A DNA stretch of 64,000 bases from Lichina pygmaea (Eukaryota > Ascomycota > Lichinomycetes > Lichinales > Lichinaceae), in assembly GCA_963422465.1 (NCBI GenBank), contig OY730169.1:3720001-3784000 (forward strand), in the 5' to 3' direction. Under the pieces are notes generated by a model. It made no database searches. It was not told the DNA's origin and saw only the letters and a list, made by a program, of their open reading frames with translations. Within the stretch, counting starts at the first letter, position 1. Each line of letters begins with the position of its first letter. The position numbers were made by a program, and so were the translations under genes. Of this stretch, positions 63,044 to 64,000 are shown in pieces.

Positions 63044-64000
63044 CTGGATGGGCCGGGCTCAAGCGGTCGATGGCCGACAGCGAGCTGATCCTGGGCGGGT
63101 CCATCGTACGCTCTGACCCTCTCTTCTCTGCGTACGAGCGCTCACCCGGTTCGTACAGGGGGCCATTGCCTTCGTTGCGATCCTCTTCCAGTCGCCCTCG
63201 ATCATCCGACATGCCTTCTACGAGACCTTTCTACACGCCCATATCGCCCTCGTCGTCTTGGCCGTCGTCGGGCTCTGGATGCACCTCAAGGAGCTCCCGC
63301 AGATGCCTCTCGTGGTTGGCCTTGTGATTCTTTGGGCCCTCGAGGTACGTCCGCCTGGCTGTCTTGTCGTGCGTCTCACCTGCTGAGACGTGTGTGCGTA
63401 GCGTCTGTTCAGAGTCGTTCGGATCGTCTACCGCAACTTCGGGCACGGCGGCACCCGAGCGGTCGTGCAGGTGCTGCCGGGCGAGGCCCTGCGAGTGACC
63501 CTGGACCTCGCTCGTCCCTGGACTTTCCGGCCCGGCCAGCACGTGTACCTGTACATGCCGTCCGTCGGCATGTGGACCTCCCACCCCTTCACCGTGGCCT
63601 GGAGCGAGGAGCAAGAGATCGAGATGGTCAGCCACGGCAGCAACCGCAAGGAGATCCTGGAAGCGAGCAAGACGAACCTGTCCTTGGTCATCCGCCGTCG
63701 CACCGGATTCACCGATCGTCTCTACGGCAAGGCCGCGAAGGCCAAGGACGGCACCATCGACGTGCGTGCCTTTGTCGAAGGTCCATACGGTGAGTGCGAC
63801 TGTCGCGATGGCGTCGGCCGAGAACAAGCACTCACCGAGCCTCCAGGCGGCGTCGGCCTGCTCCACTCGTACGGTACGGTGCTGCTCTTCGCCGGCGGCA
63901 TCGGCATCACCCATCAAGTGCCTCACGTTCGCGATCTCGTGGCCGGCTACGGCAATGCCACCGTCGCCGCCAGGAGGGTTGTTCTCGTCTGGGTCATCCA
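62205..64000 (+). CDS. Ferric-chelate reductase, FRE/NOX-like (partial, right edge)
   Basis: Five exons visible: 62205-62955, 63044-63105, 63159-63344, 63402-63789 and 63847 onward, cut by the window end. The N-terminus MFAGVLPPLLLLLGTLAGLV is a signal peptide, followed by a Gly/Ala/Asn-rich luminal part. Hydrophobic spans include FYIYLEVAFGSLVAALLVYY. Heme-type histidines sit in MHRWFGRVVVVESVLHTAAY and RHAFYETFLHAHIALVVLAV. The FAD motif is HPFTVAW, preceded by RPWTFRPGQHVYLYM; the NADPH motif is FAGGIGIT. The enzyme moves electrons from NADPH across the plasma membrane to reduce Fe(III) or Cu(II). ATG 62205 gives the signal peptide. Confidence 0.92.
63009..63041 (+). repeat. (GT)n microsatellite at the 3' end of reductase intron 1
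   Basis: About sixteen TG dinucleotides lead directly into the acceptor TAG at 63041-63043, in place of a pyrimidine tract. Confidence 0.95.

Overview
This window is nuclear DNA of a filamentous ascomycete fungus (Pezizomycotina). Evidence: short GT-AG introns of about 49-150 bases, GC-rich coding sequence with low-complexity runs, fungus-specific families (TIM54, DUF2985, DUF7924, ppk6-like, CLU1 with its fungal exon layout) and long noncoding spacers. I cannot place it below that rank with confidence; the protein flavour is closest to Eurotiomycetes-type fungi. There is no sign of a secondary-metabolite cluster or large mobile region. Most genes are single-copy housekeeping genes on both strands.

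Layout. 0-15 kb: an MSG5-type MAP-kinase phosphatase (+), a spacer packed with mini- and microsatellites, mitochondrial TIM54 (-), an unrecognised coding region near 9 kb, and a PAS-domain protein kinase (+). 15-25 kb: a ppk6-like acidic adaptor-type protein (-), a TBC1D5-like Rab GAP (+, six exons), tRNA-splicing endonuclease subunit SEN15 (-), a DUF2985 membrane protein (+) and ribosomal protein uL14/RPL23 (-, five exons). 25-34 kb: a 721-bp pogo/Tc1-mariner-type DNA transposon derivative, a candidate small secreted protein (+), the UDP-galactose transporter HUT1 (-) and a three-KH-domain RNA-binding protein (-). 34-43 kb: a seven-exon zinc alcohol dehydrogenase (-), a mitochondrial P-loop ATPase-like protein (-), a fungal membrane protein (+), an intron-bearing tRNA-Leu(AAG) (-) and a Yippee protein (+). 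43-64 kb: CLU1/TIF31 (+), an ankyrin-repeat protein with a STAND-type N-terminus (-), a conserved 997-residue protein (+), a DUF7924 nuclease-like protein (-) and a ferric reductase cut by the right edge (+).

The genes do not form one pathway. Loose themes are mitochondria (TIM54, the P-loop protein, CLU1), RNA and translation (SEN15, RPL23, the KH protein, CLU1, tRNA-Leu) and signalling (MSG5, PAS kinase). Exon structures were built by hand from splice signals, reading frame and remembered family sequence. Every joined model given here keeps frame to a stop, except the unresolved region near 9 kb and the reductase, which runs off the edge.

The most interesting items outside ordinary genes are: a TA-flanked palindrome present twice (38.7 and 52.7 kb); the TIR transposon derivative; an octamer satellite with 2, 3 and 4 copies of successive variants; GTAC/TACGTA-rich islands in many spacers; a (TG)n tract directly against a splice acceptor; and the DUF7924 protein with an E-x-K motif and repeated coiled coil. 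I found no CRISPR array, rRNA gene or supportable intact virus-like element.
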